A DNA stretch of 64,000 bases from Stomorhina lunata (Eukaryota > Arthropoda > Insecta > Diptera > Rhiniidae). Below, in pieces: positions 44,294-56,280 of the stretch. The notes under the pieces were generated by a model. That model saw only the letters and a program-made list of their open reading frames with translations, was not told the origin of the DNA and made no database searches. The stretch lies in the NCBI GenBank assembly GCA_933228675.1, contig OW121740.1, positions 154,429,273 to 154,493,272 on the forward strand, written 5' to 3'. A program made the position numbers and the translations under genes. Numbering within the stretch: position 1 is the first letter of the stretch; each line of letters opens with the position of its first letter.

Positions 44294-44365
44294 GGCTCAA
44301 TGGTCTAGGGGTATGATTCTCGCTTTGGGTGCGAGAGGTCCCGGGTTCAAATCCCGGTTGAGCCC
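44294..44365 (+). tRNA. tRNA-Pro (anticodon TGG), second copy
   Basis: All 72 bases equal the gene at 38021-38092, with the same stems, TGG anticodon and A/B boxes. Flanks differ apart from a short AGAGGCTCAA/TGAGGCTCAA match at the 5' edge and a CCCA 3' edge, so identity is confined to the gene. That points to selection or conversion rather than a recent large duplication. Confidence 0.98.
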
Positions 44366-44367
44366 AG

Positions 44368-44378
44368 TTTTTTTTTTT
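44368..44378 (+). terminator. Pol III terminator of the second tRNA-Pro
   Basis: A run of 11 T residues starting two bases after the tRNA. Confidence 0.88.
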
Positions 44379-44519
44379 GTTAAATTTTGTTTGTTTAGAT
44401 AAAAAATTGTTTTTTTAATAAAAAAAAAAATTTAATGCAAAAATGTGTTTTTTAAAAAAAAATAAAATTAATGAAAAAAAAAATTTGTAAGAAAAATTGC
44501 TTTTTTAATAAAAAAAAAA

Positions 44520-46931
44520 ACAAGTAAGAGTGGTATATTCGGCTTTGCCGAATCTTGGATACCCTTCACCAATGGTGTTGCAAAAGTACTTAATGTAATT
44601 CCTAGCAAAATTTGGTTATACTAGTATTATATGCAGAGTCATTAAAATTAAGAGTCGGAAAAAGAAAAGCTTTTCGGTGGCGTCATCATCTAGAATAGTT
44701 ATGCACCCAAAGGTTAGGTTGGGCAGGTGGCTGATGTCTACTGAAGCTTCACTTGTTAGAACCCAAGTGGTCCCTTTGTGAAAGATAATGATTATTAGAC
44801 TACAAGTAAAGAATGCATATTTAAGCCAGCCAGTAGCTTCGAAATAAAATATACACATATTTTACGAACACTTAATAAAGTTCGATAGACCAGATAAACC
44901 ATGCAGAAAAGATGCTTCAAAATGTAGATGCCCTTACATTTGCAATAGCACATCGATTTGATGAAGTTTAAGTATTCTGGCATGCAACCCAAAAACACAG
45001 TGCCCAGTGAGGGTTGTGCACTTTAATTCGTACGAATTATCCAACTAGTAAACTATTAAAATTATAGGGTATACACTCTTAGTTTTAGATACATACGTGA
45101 AATATATAGCTTTTGAATGGATGGATATCAGCTTTGTCGGAAAAGTTATTAAAGATTTACTTATTAATCTGAAGTTAGTTAATTAAGTAAAATGAACACT
45201 TCATCAATAATATTTGGGATGTATTGTTCTTTCGATATGTCCGATGGATGTTTGGAAAGTTTTGCTCTAGTTCCTTGTGCAATTTTAATGTGTTTTAATT
45301 TATCAGCATTAAATCGATTCCCGGTCGGGGTTATATGGGAGATTTCACTAAATGTGAATAGAGCTCGCCCATTTTTAATATCGAACTTTTCAAGAGATCA
45401 GAAATACTTTTGTCAAATGTTGTCCCTCTAGAAAGTTTATTTTAGGCGCTATCGCCCTGAATATCAATATTGTACAACGTCTTTATACTAAATGTCATCA
45501 TCTTATCTTAGCCGAAGTTATACGGGATCAATTGTCAAATGTGAACGGATTTCTCCCAATTGCAATTAAAAAATTTAAATTTTCGTTGATATGTGAGATA
45601 CTTACATACATATGTAGGTTTTGAACGGATATCATGTAATTAGCTGCATTTTTGTACTTCCTAGGAAGATTACCTATAATTTGATATATAATACATTCTC
45701 AAATGTTATCATAATGTTCAAAAGTCAGACACAAAATTAAGGTTAATGCAGAGTGTCTGTCTGCTAAAATCAGATTTGTGGAGCTCCTGAATTTTATACA
45801 AAATTTTAGGATATTGTCCCACCCTGAATTTTATCATTGTCGATCAAAACACCATCGCTTTCAACAAAACAGGAGCTCCAAAAACTTGACTACAACAGAA
45901 AAAATTACAGACAGGTAGACGGACGGACAAAAAAAAAAACAGACGGACAAACAAACAGACGGACGGACGGACAGACAAATAGACGGACGGACGGACGGAC
46001 GGACGGACAGACAGACAAACAGACGGACGGAGGTCGCGAAATCGATTCTTCTGCCGATTCTGAGTTGATCGGTACAATTTGAATGGTATTCGTAATCAGA
46101 TTTGTGGAGTATAGATTTTAGAAAATCCTCACACAAAGAACGATGTCAAATTTCATCACAATCGGTCCATAAACACCTGAGATATCGCTGAAACAATACT
46201 TACAAAATGTAAACAAAATTTCTTAGACACGTACTTTGGTCAATTTGCTGTACATCAAATGTAGTGTTATTGCGATATCTCAATTGTTTATGGACCGCTT
46301 TTGATAAAATTTAATAACGTGCTTGGCGGGGGAATTTCCTAAAATCTGATATAAAATTTATGTAATTCCGTGCTAAAGGAGGATGGTTTTTCCTATTTCT
46401 GCATTTCATTTTTTCAACAAACATTCTCTAATGCGAACTTTGGGCAATTTGCGATACATCAAATTCAGTGTTTTGGCGATATCTCAGTTGTTTATGGACC
46501 GATTTTGATAAGAGTGCTTTGGGAAACTATTTCCTGATATATAACATATTGTCACATGTACACCAGGAGTATCTTTTTTCTCTTGTTATTTAAAAGTGTG
46601 TTTCAATCAAAAATTTTAAAATTTTAGTCTAATTTTTTGTATTTTTTCGATATTTTCGGTGTTTATAAACCGATTTTAATGAAATTTAATAGCGTTCATT
46701 GCGGGAGAATTTCCTAAAATCTAATATATAATTTATGTAAGTCCATCCTCCAGGGGCTTCAGAAACTTGATTTCAACAGACAGACAGACAGGCGGACGTC
46801 GCTTAATCGGTTCTCCTCCCGATTCTGAGTCGATCGGTATAATTTTTATGGGGTCTACGATCACTAATAAAAAAATTACAAACGGAATCACAAACTTATA
46901 ATACCCTTTCACCTATTGGTGAAGGGTATAA
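44520..46931 (-). mobile_element. Long GTCY-family element (family B), copy 1
   Basis: The left edge is the reverse of the 3' end (ACAAGTAAGAGTGGTATATT then the hairpin ATTCGGC-TTT-GCCGAAT). The right edge is the reverse of the 5' end (ATACCCTTTCACCTATTGG, then TGAAGGGTATA). A GACG/GACA microsatellite lies at 45905-46032 and a second at about 46780. About 2.4 kb, closely matching 59811-62410 in inverse. Short open frames (for example 44795-44998) have counterparts in the other copy but no known domain. Confidence 0.85.
45905..46032. repeat. (GACG/GACA)n proto-microsatellite
   Basis: Interrupted GACG and GACA tetramers, the GTCY class in reverse, inside the family B element. Copy number differs from the inverse copy near 60763-60835, as expected for an unstable tract. 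Confidence 0.9.
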
Positions 46932-47930
46932 AAATAGTAACAATTGCAAATTTTACATGAATTGAAATAAGCAAGAAATCCTATTAATAAAATTTTGTTA
47001 AAAACAAAAATGTTTACACATTTAATTGTTTAAACAATGAAGGTAGCAATTGTTTAGTTTTTTTTTATTATTGTATAATTTACCACAAATCTTTTGATTA
47101 TTATTAAATCATAAACATAAAAGCAGTAACAATTAAATGAACAAAACAACAATAACAAATGGACTAACCTCTGTCCATTTTGTCGAAGAAACGCCCCAAC
47201 TCCCATCATGTTGGCGGTTTTGGAAATGATATGGTGGGTTTTGAAAACGTAACATTATTTATAAAACTCTAAATTGTTGTTAACATTATAATGTTGATGT
47301 TTAAATGATTAATTATAGCAACAGTTTTTTTTTGCTGCTTTTATAATAAATAGTCTAAAAATGTTCATTGTACTTATTTTAAAGTTTTCTTCTGGTTTTT
47401 ATATAACAATTGAGTTATTAAAGAAAACTTATAATTTAATATAACAAAATTGTCTCTTATTTAACACGAAAGTTATAAAAAAATCTCTATAAAGTAACTT
47501 TTAATATAAAGAGTTATCATAAAAAAATAAATATACCAAGATCAATCTCCTTAACTGGTCATTCGGTTTAAAAGAGATATTAACTCTTCTTTCGATTTAA
47601 TTTTTAATAAGTTGTTCTAAATGGGGCCCAATCAAAAATTGTCTTCGAATTTATTAGCATTTAATTTTATAAAGAATTGTGTTCACTGACGAATGTCGTT
47701 CCTGTCAAAATTAGTTAAAATGGCGAATGATACCACGAGCGCAGTATTTTTTGCCATTCCAAAACAAAGTAAATACGAATTATAAGGTTTTAAAAATAGA
47801 AAAAACATCTAAAGCGGAGATTATCTCCTAAACAAAATTACACAAACAAATTATTTTTTAGTTACGCTTTTCCTATAAAAAAAAAAAATTCACTTTAAAT
47901 TAATTTAATAAAAAATTTTACTAAAAAATT
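46932..47930. other. Intergenic stretch, no gene recognised
   Basis: AT-rich. The GC-richer CGCCCCAACTCCCATCATGT patch near 47192 has no open frame or splice context that I could use. No gene is supported. Confidence 0.45.
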
Positions 47931-49195
47931 CGTTTTTATAGAAAATATTTCAATATACAATTTTTTGATATAGAGTTCTATAAATTTCTATAAATATTCT
48001 ATAAATTTTTTTGAAATAAAATTTTTCTATGAAAAAGTTTTACGTTATAAAATTTTCTTTAGGAAAATTTTCTATATAAAATTTTTGTATAAAGAATTTA
48101 TTCATACAAAATTTTTCATTATAAAATTTTTTGTATAGAATTTTTCTACAAAAAAGTTTTTGATGTAAATTTTTTTGGTATTTAATTTTAAGAAAATTTT
48201 AGTACAGAGAAATTTTTGATAAAATTTTATAAAACTATTTCGATATAAAATTTTTCTATCGAAAATTTTTCGTTATAATATTTTTCTAAAGAAAGTTTTT
48301 TGATATAAGTTTTTTTGAAAAAATAATTTTTGTATACAATTTTTTTTTTAATATGAAAATTTTCTATAGAAAATTTTTCAATATAAAATTACTACTATTT
48401 ATTACAATAATAAGAAATTGTAATGAACTGGGATCTTAGTGCAATACACTACAGTAAAACTTTTTAATAAAATTTTTCTGTAGAAAATTTTTCGATACAA
48501 CATTTTTTCGATATAAAATATTTCTATATAAAATTTTTTAATAGAAAAATTTTCAATATAAAAAAATTTTCAATACACAATTTTTCTATAGAAAACTTTT
48601 TGATATAAAATTTTTCAATAGAAAATTTTTCTATAGAAAATTGCTCGATACAAAATTTTTTAATATAAAATTTTTCGAAATTTCTATATAAAATTTTTAG
48701 CACTTTTTTATAGAAAATTTTACGATATAAAATTTTTCTATAGACAATTTGTTTAAATAAGATTTTAACAAATTTTTTGTATATTGAATTTTTCTATAGA
48801 AAATTTTTCGATATAAAATTTTTAGATACAAATTTTTTTCGATATAAAATTTTTCTAAAGAAAATTTTTCGATATAAAAATTTTCTATAGAAAATTTTTC
48901 GATACAAAATTTTTTTGATATAGAATTTTTCTATATAAAATTTTTCGATATAAAATGTTTCTATAGATAATTTTTCGATAAAAAATTTTTCAATACAAAA
49001 TTTTTTGATATAAAATTTTTCTTTAGAAAATTTTTCTTTAGAAAATTTTTCGATACAAAAATTTTCTATGGAAAATTTTTCGATATAAAAATATTTAAAG
49101 AAAATTTTTCTGCAAAAAAATTTTTCGATATGAAATTTTTTAATTGAAATTTTTCAAATGAAAATTTTTCAATATAAAAATTTTTCCAAAGGCTA
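47930..49195. repeat. Partly decayed 30-bp array (CGATATAAAATTTTTCTATA type)
   Basis: Degenerate tandem units, clearest at 48841-48930 where GATAT(A/C)AAA blocks recur every 30 bases around CTATAGAAAATTTTTC. It shares the CTATAG dyad with the intact arrays but uses CGATAT in place of CATATT, so it is a separate, older subfamily. Confidence 0.8.
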
Positions 49196-49245
49196 AAAAT
49201 TATCGTGAAATTTGTTTATGTTTTGTGGGCCCATGTTAAGCCTCA

Positions 49246-49390
49246 TGTCAATAGGAGACCAGTCAGCATTTTTAGAATTTTTTTGATCATATTTAAATCT
49301 TTTTCGACTGCCACGGACGATTAAAACTATCAAATATGACCTCATTTTCAATTCGAAAAAGACTGCGCCTTAGGGAGAAAATGGTACCCT
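49246..49390. mobile_element. Truncated CCAGTCAGCA element
   Basis: It begins CCAGTCAGCATTTTTAGAAT and continues through CTTTTTCGACTGCC and CGGACGATTAAAAC, as in the element at 27580-27889. The right end is missing. Confidence 0.72.
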
Positions 49391-49567
49391 AGCCTTAAGA
49401 TACTTTTTTATAAACTTATTTTTTTGAATCATTTTAAGTCTTTTCCAATCAATTTTTGCGATTGTGTATGTGGTTGTTAAATAATCATCTTGCAGTAACT
49501 TTTGAATAATTTTTGGGCTACTTTTCGAGATATTTTTCAATCAATTTTGAATCAAAATCGAATGCTC

Positions 49568-49918
49568 GATTTTGACAACTTTTTTTACCGACACAAGAAA
49601 GATCTATTGGGTGAAGATAAATCAAGTACGCTGAATTCAATGGTGCTAACCTTTTTTTAGGTTAGCTCTAGTTTTCGAGATAGTTATCAAAAAAATTGAG
49701 AAGTTGCTCAATAAATATTCGCGTAACTCGAAAACTGTTTATTTTCTTGAGTTAAGTAACAAAATCGAAATTCGGCAACAAAATTATCTTTAAGGAACAC
49801 TAATTATTTCCTTTTATCCTAGCAGTCGTTTTAGAAATAAATTTTTTTGTTTGCAAAAAAAAAATATTTTTTTGAAAAATTACAAAAAATTTCCATTTTT
49901 AAAAATTTAAATGAAGTT
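49568..49918. repeat. One arm of the 6890-type foldback element
   Basis: It matches the left arm at 6890-7003/7366-7535 without the GTCY insert: TTACCGACA, AGTACGCTGAATTCAATG, CTCGAAAACTGTTT, CGAAATTCGGCAACAAAATT. The right arm is absent. It confirms the pre-insertion sequence of the 7-kb copy. Confidence 0.75.
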
Positions 49919-49973
49919 CCTTTGGAAACCTATTTCAGGAAATATCGAGGTTTTTATTTCAGAAGCTCCTTTT

Positions 49974-50120
49974 CTCAATTGATTGATCAATTGACTCAAT
50001 ATATTGATCTATTGACTCAATTGATTGATCAATTGCCTCAATTGATTAATCAATTAACTCAATTGATTAATTAATTGGCTCATTTGATTAATCAATTGAC
50101 TTAATTGATTGATTAATTGA
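49974..50120. repeat. 21-bp dyad minisatellite, seven units
   Basis: Seven units of CTCAATTGATTGATCAATTGA and variants. Each holds the dyad TCAATTGAT-TG-ATCAATTGA. Because 21 is a multiple of three, one frame reads a heptad-like LTQLIDQ series. I regard that as a by-product. Confidence 0.88.
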
Positions 50121-50676
50121 CTCTATTAGAGACCTATTTAAGAAAATATAAAGTTTTATATTTTTGAAAAAAAAAATCGATTTTAAATGATTCTTAGTTT
50201 ATGGTCTATTAAAGAAAGTATCAACGAATATGGTCTTAAGCTTTTAGACCAAAAATTCGATTTTTACTTAAAAGAAATTTTTTTTTACAATTGACTTTAA
50301 AAATTTACTTCTCATGGACTTACGAAACTTAAATTGGTCGTTCTATTAAAGCACACATCTCTCTTACCTGCAATGGAATTAAAAAAGAAAATATTTTTAT
50401 GAATTACAGGTGTTGAACAAAATTTCTATCAAGTAAAATGTAAAAAAACTTTTGATATTGGCTTTAAATCGTTTAAAAATGATGAAGATGAAAATGGTCT
50501 TTGATTTAATTTTAAGTTTCTTATTTGCTTTTCTATGAATATTTTGTAGTACTTCACTTGAACACAGAGAAAAAATCCTGAACCTTTTTCACTTTGAAAT
50601 CAATTTATGGGCTAAATTAATTTATAGAAACACTTTTTTTACTTTATATAGATTAGACCGGTTCAGAAGATCTGAG

Positions 50677-51473
50677 CCCAGTAAGAACATGATAACTTTT
50701 ACATTTGATATCAAACGTTTTTTTCAAACTTTTTTTAAACCTGAACAGATGTTTGAGATTCACATTCATTTACAAATGAGGGTTCATTTGAGAATAAACG
50801 TTTGAAAATGGTAGTTTCTCAAATTGAGAATAAAGGTTATTCTCAAATCATTATCAAACCCTAAGATGATTTGAGAATAATTTGAAAAATGGTGTTATAT
50901 AACTTTGATATCAAACCTTATTTTAAATTTTTTTCAAACATTAAAAAAAATAATTTATGTTAAAAAAATTTATGTTTACGATATTTTTATGGAATGGCAT
51001 TGCACTTCAAAGAAATTCGTTATTTCTTTCGGATTTTTTATCATCCATATTTGACCATAAAACCTTGCTTAAAAATGTCAAAGTTCAATAATATTGATGT
51101 GCATAAGTAAATTTTCTTTGTCTCTTAAATTTTTTTTTCCTAACAATAAAAAAATTATATTTTAAGCAAAATAATTCAAATATGATGCACCGTTTTCAAA
51201 AACAAAATAAACAAACTCAAAAAAAAAAAAAAAAAACATTTTATTTATGTTCCACATGTAGATGATATCCACATTTGAAAAACCTTTGAGAATGAGGTTT
51301 GATAATGATTTGAGAATAAAGGCATTTCTCAATTTGAGAATAAAGTCCCCTTTTTGTTGAGAACGCTATTATTCTCAAATCAGTATCAAATCAGTATCAA
51401 ACGTTTGACCTTTGAAAAAAGATTTATTTTCAAATCATCCTCAATTTGAGAATAAACCTTTTTTCTTACTGGG
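50677..51473. mobile_element. 0.8-kb CCCAGTAAGAA element, copy 2 (inverted)
   Basis: A 797-bp insert beginning CCCAGTAAGAAC and ending TTTTTTCTTACTGGG, flanked by AG (50675-50676 and 51474-51475). It is the reverse complement of the copy at 21938-22725 throughout, including the TTTGAGAATAA clusters and the ATCATCTACATGTGGAACAT block. Confidence 0.9.
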
Positions 51474-51475
51474 AG

Positions 51476-52255
51476 TTAGGACTTATTATGTGCCAAAAAT
51501 TAATGCAAAAACAATTTTGCTATTAAGCGATTATTGGGAAATTTTGTGGTGAATCGTTTTAATTTACGAAAATTGGTTAACAATATTCAAAAATTTGTAT
51601 TTAAGCTGATATTAAAATCTTATTCAAAAGACAAAATAATCTTAAAATCGAGATATAACACCTCAAAATCATATAAATAATATTGGAAATATAACTATTT
51701 TCATTTCACATAAACTGTAAAATAAAATAAATTTTTAAATTTTAAAAGAAGTTCTATTATGAAATGATTTTCAAATTTTGATTACACTATAGAAAAAATA
51801 CGGCCCATCCCAGGACAATGTAACACTTTCAGGACCTGTCTAAAGCAGACTTAGATATTAATAAAAAGCAATATTTTTTTTAAACTCTTTTACTTTGTGG
51901 AAAATGATTTGATTTTTAGTGTTTTCCATTTTTATTTCCTTATCATTTTTTTTTCAATTATAAAAATTTCCAATAAATTTGTTTCGTTTTATTTTCAAGG
52001 AATAAAGAAAATTTCTGGCGTTGACAACTATTAAAATAGCGATAAAAATAAATTATAAATAAGTCGAATAATAAAAAAGTTTGTTCTTGCCCTTTAGCGT
52101 AAGTAATGCAAATGTTTTGAATATAGGAAAAATAAATAAACACCGAACATATGAAACTCTACTCCAATGCTGAGGTCAGATGTAGGACCAATTTTTTATA
52201 AAGAATAATTTTCTATAAAAAAAACTTTCCTATTGAATTTTCATATTAAAACATT
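51476..52255. other. Intergenic stretch, no gene recognised
   Basis: AT-rich sequence leading into array 6. No gene or element end is supported. Confidence 0.45.
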
Positions 52256-55200
52256 GAAAATAAAAATTTTCTTTGAAAAGTTTTTCTATAGAAAATTTTT
52301 CCTTTTAAAAAAATTTTCTATAGAACATTTTTCATTTTAAAAAAATTTTCTATAGAAAATTTTTCATTTTAAAAAGTTTTCTAAAGAAAATTTTTCATTT
52401 AAAAAAATTTTCTATAGAAAATTTATCATTTTAAAAAGTTTTCTACAGAATATTTTTCATTTTAAAAAGTTTTCTACAGAAAATTTTTAATTTTTAAAAA
52501 TTTTCTATAGAAAATTTTTAATTTTTAAAAATTTTCTATAGAAAATTTTTCATTTTAAAAAATTTTCTATAGAAAATTTTTCATATTAAAAAATTTTCTA
52601 TAGAAAATTTTTCATATTAAAAAATTTTCTATAGAAAATTTTTCATATTAAAAAATTTTCTATAGAAAATTTTTCATATTAAAAAATTTTCTATAGAAAA
52701 TTTTTCATATTAAAAAATTTTCTATAGAAAATTTTTCATATTAAAAAATTTTCTATAGAAAATTTTTCATATTAAAAAATTTTCTATAGAAAATTTTTCA
52801 TATTAAAAAATTTTCTATAGAAAATTTTTCATATTAAAAAATTTTCTATAGAAAATTTTTCATATTAAAAAATTTTCTATAGAAAATTTTTCATATTAAA
52901 AAATTTTCTATAGAAAATTTTTCATATTAAAAAATTTTCTATAGAAAATTTTTCATATTAAAAAATTTTCTATAGAAAATTTTTCATATTAAAAAATTTT
53001 CTATAGAAAATTTTTCATATTAAAAAATTTTCTATAGAAAATTTTTCATATTAAAAAATTTTCTATAGAAAATTTTTCATATTAAAAAATTTTCTATAGA
53101 AAATTTTTCATATTAAAAAATTTTCTATAGAAAATTTTTCATATTAAAAAATTTTCTATAGAAAATTTTTCATATTAAAAAATTTTCTATAGAAAATTTT
53201 TTATATTAAAAAATTTTCTATAGAAAATTTTTTAAAATGAAAAATTTTTCATATTAAAAAATTTTCTATAGAAAATTTTTCATATTAAAAAATTTTCTAT
53301 AGAAAATTTTTCATATTAAAAAATTTTCTATAGAAAATTTTTCATATTAAAAAATTTTCTATAGAAAATTTTTTATATTAAAAAATTTTCTATAGAAAAT
53401 TTTTCATTTTAAAAAATTTTCTATAGAAAATTTTTCATTTTAAAAAATTTTCTATAGAAAATTTTTCATTTTAAAAAATTTTCTATAGAAAATTTTTCAT
53501 TTTAAAAAATTTTCTATAGAAAATTTTTCATTTTAAAAAATTTTCTATAGAAAATTTTTCATTTTAAAAAATTTTCTATAGAAAATTTTTCATTTTAAAA
53601 AATTTTCTATAGAAAATTTTTCATTTTAAAAAATTTTCTATAGAAAATTTTTCATTTTAAAAAATTTTCTATAGAAAATTTTTCATATTAAAAAATTTTC
53701 TATAGAAAATTTTTCATATTAAAAAATTTTCTATAGAAAATTTTTCATATTAAAAAATTTTCTATAGAAAATTTTTCATATTAAAAAATTTTCTATAGAA
53801 AATTTTTCATATTAAAAAATTTTCTATAGAAAATTTTTCATATTAAAAAATTTTCTATAGAAAATTTTTCATATTAAAAAATTTTCTATAGAAAATTTTT
53901 CATATTAAAAAATTTTCTATAGAAAATTTTTCATATTAAAAAATTTTCTATAGAAAATTTTTCATATTAAAAAATTTTCTATAGAAAATTTTTCATATTA
54001 AAAAATTTTCTATAGAAAATTTTTCATATTAAAAAATTTTCTATAGAAAATTTTTCATATTAAAAAATTTTCTATAGAAAATTTTTTATATTAAAAAATT
54101 TTCTATAGAAAATTTTTCATTTTAAAAAATTTTCTATAGAAAATTTTTCATTTTAAAAAATTTTCTATAGAAAATTTTTCATTTTAAAAAATTTTCTATA
54201 GAAAATTTTTCATTTTAAAAAATTTTCTATAGAAAATTTTTCATTTTAAAAAATTTTCTATAGAAAATTTTTCATTTTAAAAAATTTTCTATAGAAAATT
54301 TTTCATTTTAAAAAATTTTCTATAGAAAATTTTTCATTTTAAAAAATTTTCTATAGAAAATTTTTCATTTTAAAAAATTTTCTATAGAAAATTTTTCATT
54401 TTAAAAAATTTTCTATAGAAAATTTTTCATTTTAAAAAATTTTCTATAGAAAATTTTTCATTTTAAAAAATTTTCTATAGAAAATTTTTCATTTTAAAAT
54501 TCATTTTAAAAAATTTTCTATAGAAAATTTTTCATTTTAAAAAATTTTCTATAGAAAATTTTTCATTTTAAAAAATTTTCTATAGAAAATTTTTCATTTT
54601 AAAAAATTTTCTATAGAAAATTTTTCATTTTAAAAAATTTTCTATAGAAAATTTTTCATTTTAAAAAATTTTCTATAGAAAATTTTTCATTTTAAAAAAT
54701 TTTCTATAGAAAACTTTTCATTTTAAAAAATTTTCTATAGAAAATTTTTCATTTTAAAAAATTTTCTATAGAAAATTTTTCATTTTAAAAAATTTTCTAT
54801 AGAAAATTTTTCATTTTAAAAAATTTTCGATAGAAAATTTTTCATTTTAAAAAATTTTCTATAGAAAATTTTTCATTTTAAAAAATTTTCTATAGAAAAT
54901 TTTTCATTTTAAAAAATTTTCTATAGAAAATTTTTCATTTTAAAAAATTTTCTATAGAAAATTTTTCATTTTAAAAAATTTTCTATAGAAAATTTTTCAT
55001 TTTAAAAAATTTTCTATAGAAAATTTTTCATTTTAAAAAATTTTCTATAGAAAATTTTTCATTTTAAAAAATTTTCTATTGAAAATTTTTCATTTTAAAA
55101 AATTTTCTATAGAAAATTTTTCATTTTAAAAAATTTTCTATAGAAAATTTTTCATTTTAAAAAATTTTCTATAGAAAATTTTTCATTTTAAAAAATTTTC

Positions 55201-55620
55201 TATAGAAAATTTTTCATTTTAAAAAATTTTCTATAGAAAATTTTTTATTTTAAAAAATTTTCTATAGAAAATTTTTCATTTTAAAAAATTTTCTATAGAA
55301 AATTTTTCATTTTAAAAAATTTTCTATAGAAAATTTTTCATTTTAAAAAATTTTCTATAGAAAATTTTTCATTTTAAAAAATTTTCTACAGAAAATTTTT
55401 CATTTTAAAAAGTTTTCTATAGAAAATTTTTCATTTTAAAAAGTTTTCTATAGAAATTTTTTTATTTAAAAAAAAAAATTGTCTTTAGAAAATTTTTCAT
55501 TTTGAAAAATTTTGTATAGAAAATTTTTTATTTAAAAAAAAATTTTATAGAAATTTTTTTTTTTTTTCATTTAAAATAAATTCTATAGAAAATTTTCGTT
55601 TTAAAAAATTTTCTATAGAA
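52255..55620. repeat. 31-bp CTATAG satellite, forward orientation (array 6)
   Basis: About 108 units of 31 bp built from TTTTCTATAGAAAA, then TTTTTCATATT or TTTTTCATTTT, then A-runs. The ATATT and ATTTT types occur in blocks: ATATT at about 52550-53390, ATTTT at 53400-53670, ATATT at 53680-54100, and ATTTT from 54110. A rare TTTTTATATT variant sits at the end of the ATATT blocks near 53370 and 54085. Edges decay on both sides. Confidence 0.97.
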
Positions 55621-55624
55621 AATT

Positions 55625-56280
55625 TCACAACATATTAAAAATTTATTCCTTAAACGTTCGCTTTTGCTTCAGAGGTGTAGGCGATCAAAACCCCAGCTAA
55701 AATCAGACGGACAACAATTTAAATGCAATTTATTCACAATAAGATTAAAAAGATAAAAACTCCAATAAAAAAGTGAAGTGGCGAATTATATAATATTGAT
55801 TTATTTCATAGGCGCTAAATGTTTAGATTGTTTCATAAATTGTGTTGCTGTTGCTTGTTAAAAATGAAGCATATGCAACATGCTGCATGTTGCATGTATG
55901 CGTTATTAATCCAAATTAGATGAAAAGGTTAAATATGTGCTGATCATGACTTGCATCAACTGATATCTGCTACTAATTCCAGTTGATTTACAACAATTGT
56001 AGTTGCAATTATTTGCTTCTCTTCTATTCCTGGATCTGTTGCAAACAAATCATCAATTTGATTTGAGGAGTTTGCATGTGACTGACCTCTCTCCTCCTTC
56101 TTTTGATGAGGGGTAATCACTTGTGTTCATACGAACATGATTATTTTCATGAGCGAAATTAATATAAATGTTCAAATTTTTTATTTGTTTGCAAAATTTG
56201 AAAATGTTTGCAAATGAATAGATGTACAATTAGGGTTATTCCCTTTTCGTTTATTTTAGTAAGAAAATTTTTTTAAAACA
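55625..56280. other. Unique spacer between the inverted satellite arrays
   Basis: About 0.65 kb of non-repetitive sequence. It holds a perfect 23-bp palindrome, ATGCAACATGC-T-GCATGTTGCAT (55873-55895). No open reading frame or RNA gene is recognised. Confidence 0.7.

Noticed and set aside
44795..44998. Short open frame shared by both family B elements (also 61937-62134)
   Set aside because: The two DNA copies are so similar that a shared 65-codon frame is expected by chance. The differences seen change amino acids, and no domain is recognisable.
45844..46136. Open frames rich in SVRPSVCLS or TDGQTNRR
   Set aside because: They are translations of the GACG/GACA microsatellite on either strand.
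49847..50074. Open frame with a heptad-like LTQLIDQ series (possible coiled coil)
   Set aside because: It results from a 21-bp minisatellite being divisible by three. The rest of the frame overlaps a foldback arm and there is no gene context.
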